From Leptospiraceae bacterium (GTDB lineage: Bacteria > Spirochaetota > Leptospiria > Turneriellales > Turneriellaceae): a stretch of 6,013 bases of DNA. The stretch is from contig JAEUSA010000023.1 in NCBI GenBank assembly GCA_016788945.1, forward strand, positions 1 to 6,013, in the 5' to 3' direction. How positions within the stretch are numbered: position 1 is the stretch's first letter; every line of letters starts with the position of its first letter. This document shows, piece by piece, positions 4,653 through 6,013 of this stretch. The translations under genes were made by a program, and so were the position numbers. The notes below the pieces were generated by a model. It did not search any database and was not told the DNA's origin. It saw only the letters and a list, made by a program, of their open reading frames with translations.

Positions 4653-5651
4653 ATGAAAAAACTTATTAGTGTTTTCGCTGCTCTGGCACTTGTTGGCTCG
4701 CTGGCAGCTCAGAAAGGCAAAAAGCCTGCTAAAGCGCCCGCGAAACCAGCAGTAGCAGCACCGGCAGTTCCGGCAGCTGTAACTACAGCAGCAGCAATTG
4801 CACCATCAGCTAAAGGCGCAGCAAAAGGCGTTGGCTTGTTTATTGACCTCCGTGGTTCATACACATTTGCAAACGGTACCTCAACAGCTGGCCTCGATGG
4901 TCAAACTGGTACCCAGGCAGAAACCGCTAACACAGCAACTGATGCTACTGCTCGCACTTACAAAACAAGCGCGTCGCAAGGTTTTGGTGGCGGTGTTTCT
5001 ATCGGTTACGATATCGTAGAAGGCCTTGGATTGGTAGCTTCTTATGATATTCGCTCAATCAAAACTCGCGAATTCAAGAGCGGTTCATTTGTAGGTGCTG
5101 GTGCAACTGCTGATACAACCTCACAACAGAAATGGACAAACCAAATCATCGGTGTTGGTCTGCGTCCGCATGTGAATGCGCTCGGCGGCGAATGGTTTGC
5201 AGGTGCTGGTTTGGCAATCGTACTGCCATTCGAAACCACTACAACCACTACTGTGACAAACGCAACAACTGCGTATAACACAGGTACAGGTACCTTCTCA
5301 GCTCGTGAAGATGTTAAAGGTTACAACATGGCGTTTGGTGCATATGGTGAACTTGGTTACAAATTCATGTTCACTGATATGATCGGTCTGAACATCGGTA
5401 TCCGTGCGATCGTAGCGACTGCTGACAACAATGGTAAAACTCTTGTTCGCAAGAACACTGTTGCTACTGCGTCAAACAGCGACAACTTCGCAACAACTGT
5501 TACCACAACTTACAAAGATTCGTTCTCAAGCAACGATGTTACAAACGAAGAAGCAGCTAACTCTGCTACTGCACGTAAGCACATCGCACAGTTTGAAACT
5601 CTGGGTATTACTGACTTCTCAGCGAACGTTGGTATTTCTCTGAAGTTCTAA
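4653..5651 (+). CDS. Outer-membrane protein, predicted eight-stranded beta-barrel with Ala/Pro/Lys-rich linker
   Basis: A 332-residue secreted protein. Residues 1-19 are a classical signal peptide (MKKLISVFAALALVGSLAA, likely cut before QKGKK). Residues 20-58 are an Ala/Pro/Lys-rich linker of low complexity. The rest reads as eight amphipathic strands (approximately 59-73, 109-120, 124-136, 161-173, 179-192, 223-236, 243-256, 315-332) joined by tight turns on one side and four long loops on the other (74-108, 137-160, 193-222, 257-314) rich in Thr, Ala, Asn and Ser. It ends GISLKF with a terminal Phe, as in BAM substrates. There is no cysteine. The design resembles OmpA/OmpX-type barrels, but I cannot name a specific family. 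Strong Shine-Dalgarno, structured leader, strong terminator, and repeated use of a limited set of codons (GGT, GCT/GCA, ACT/ACA) suggest high expression as a single-gene transcript. Function is unknown: adhesin, porin-like or structural. Confidence 0.88.
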   Translation: MKKLISVFAALALVGSLAAQKGKKPAKAPAKPAVAAPAVPAAVTTAAAIAPSAKGAAKGVGLFIDLRGSYTFANGTSTAGLDGQTGTQAETANTATDATARTYKTSASQGFGGGVSIGYDIVEGLGLVASYDIRSIKTREFKSGSFVGAGATADTTSQQKWTNQIIGVGLRPHVNALGGEWFAGAGLAIVLPFETTTTTTVTNATTAYNTGTGTFSAREDVKGYNMAFGAYGELGYKFMFTDMIGLNIGIRAIVATADNNGKTLVRKNTVATASNSDNFATTVTTTYKDSFSSNDVTNEEAANSATARKHIAQFETLGITDFSANVGISLKF

Positions 5652-5690
5652 TTTGATTGAGCTTCAAAAGGATTGACTTAGGTTGATCCC

Positions 5691-5720
5691 AAAGCCCGCC
5701 TAACGGCGGGCTTTTTTTTT
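5691..5720 (+). terminator. Rho-independent terminator of the beta-barrel gene
   Basis: AAAGCCCGCC (5691-5700) and GGCGGGCTTT (5705-5714) form a 10-bp stem with the tetraloop TAAC, and nine T follow the GC core (5712-5720). It lies 39 bp after the stop. On the minus strand only TTT follows the stem, so it would terminate the convergent TPR gene poorly. Confidence 0.95.
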
Positions 5721-5758
5721 GCAAAATACGATCTGCCTAATCTCTGAAAATGAAGTCA

Positions 5759-6013
5759 TCAATGTCGATGAATGTTTTTCATCGGTTCCGGTGTACAATA
5801 TTTATTAAAAAGCTTGCTTGAATCCGGATGCCCATTCGCCCTTGCAGAACTCAAATCGGTGCAACCAAGGCTGATTTTGCCTATTTGAAGCAAGGTAATG
5901 CCTCGATTATGAAGCAGTTTATTATTTTTCCCGTTTAGCGTTAGCCCCTCGCTAAACACAGCCGCTGCCCGTTCATAGTCTCCCGCTGCTGAGAAAAGCA
6001 GTCCAAGATTATT
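5759..6013 (-). CDS. TPR-repeat protein (C-terminal part; start lies beyond the right edge)
   Basis: The minus-strand frame is open from 6013 to the TGA at 5761-5759, giving 84 residues with no stop, so the gene enters from outside; the GTG at 5959 is internal. The sequence begins NNLGLLFSAAGDYERAAAVF, a textbook tetratricopeptide repeat (LG at helix A, G-D-Y-x-x-A at the turn into helix B). A second, more degenerate repeat follows (LLHNRGITLLQIGKISLGCT), and then a capping segment DLSSARANGHPDSSKLFNKY of the kind (DLxxAxxxGxxxAxxLxxKY) that often closes TPR proteins of spirochaetes and other bacteria. TPR arrays mediate protein-protein contacts, so no specific partner can be inferred. The last residues (PEPMKNIHRH) look disordered. 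It is convergent with the barrel gene. I see no T-tract terminator of its own inside the window. Confidence 0.8.
   Translation of the reverse strand, partial: NNLGLLFSAAGDYERAAAVFSEGLTLNGKNNKLLHNRGITLLQIGKISLGCTDLSSARANGHPDSSKLFNKYCTPEPMKNIHRH

Noticed and set aside
5766..5784. Small inverted repeat CGATGAA/TTCATCG near the end of the TPR gene
   Set aside because: It is a 7-bp stem inside coding sequence without a T-tract, so probably chance.
5759..5959. TPR gene starting at the internal GTG at 5959 (66 residues)
   Set aside because: The 18 upstream codons to the window edge continue a clear TPR motif, so the gene starts outside the window.
1..6013. CRISPR array, tRNA, rRNA or transposase gene
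   Set aside because: No regularly spaced repeats, cloverleaf, rRNA segment or transposase motif is visible on either strand.

Overview
The window looks like ordinary chromosomal DNA from a diderm bacterium of moderate GC content, most plausibly a spirochaete related to Leptospiraceae. That placement is inference. It rests on the style of the HU-family protein (an extended N-terminus and a TLPGFG beta-arm motif), on two beta-barrel-like secreted proteins ending in Phe, and on a TPR protein. No rRNA, tRNA or recognisable insertion sequence is present, so the taxon cannot be fixed.

Layout. Left edge, minus strand: the 5' part of a TruB-type tRNA pseudouridine synthase gene (runs off the window at base 1), preceded by a complete HU-family DNA-binding protein gene (227-535). 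A 233-bp divergent intergenic region follows. It carries an 18-bp inverted repeat, a good sigma70-like promoter for the HU gene that would make a nearly leaderless mRNA, and a weak candidate promoter for rpmB. On the plus strand come rpmB (ribosomal protein L28), an AU-rich hairpin, a DegT/DnrJ/EryC1-family PLP aminotransferase, a signal-peptide protein of unknown function coupled to it by an ATGA overlap, and an ornithine decarboxylase-type fold-III PLP decarboxylase. The decarboxylase ends inside a 26-bp perfect palindrome with REP-like features. After a second 233-bp intergenic region with a structured leader comes a strongly initiated outer-membrane beta-barrel gene, closed by a textbook intrinsic terminator. 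A convergent minus-strand TPR protein gene, of which only the C-terminal part is present, fills the right edge.

How the genes relate. HU and TruB are housekeeping functions (nucleoid structure and tRNA U55 modification) and probably share a transcript. L28 is a 50S subunit protein. The aminotransferase probably works on a nucleotide-linked keto sugar for a surface glycan or lipid A, and its coupling to an outer-membrane-like protein hints at an envelope role for both. The decarboxylase would supply putrescine from ornithine. The barrel protein near the right end shows the features expected of an abundant surface protein: strong Shine-Dalgarno, structured leader, strong terminator and four long Thr/Ala/Asn-rich loops.

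Most notable non-coding signals: the GTAG-flanked palindrome at the decarboxylase stop codon, the 18-bp inverted repeat between the HU and L28 genes, the hairpin directly in front of the aminotransferase start, and a truB gene with no ordinary start codon lying in frame behind the HU stop. I do not see clear evidence of an undescribed multi-gene system here.
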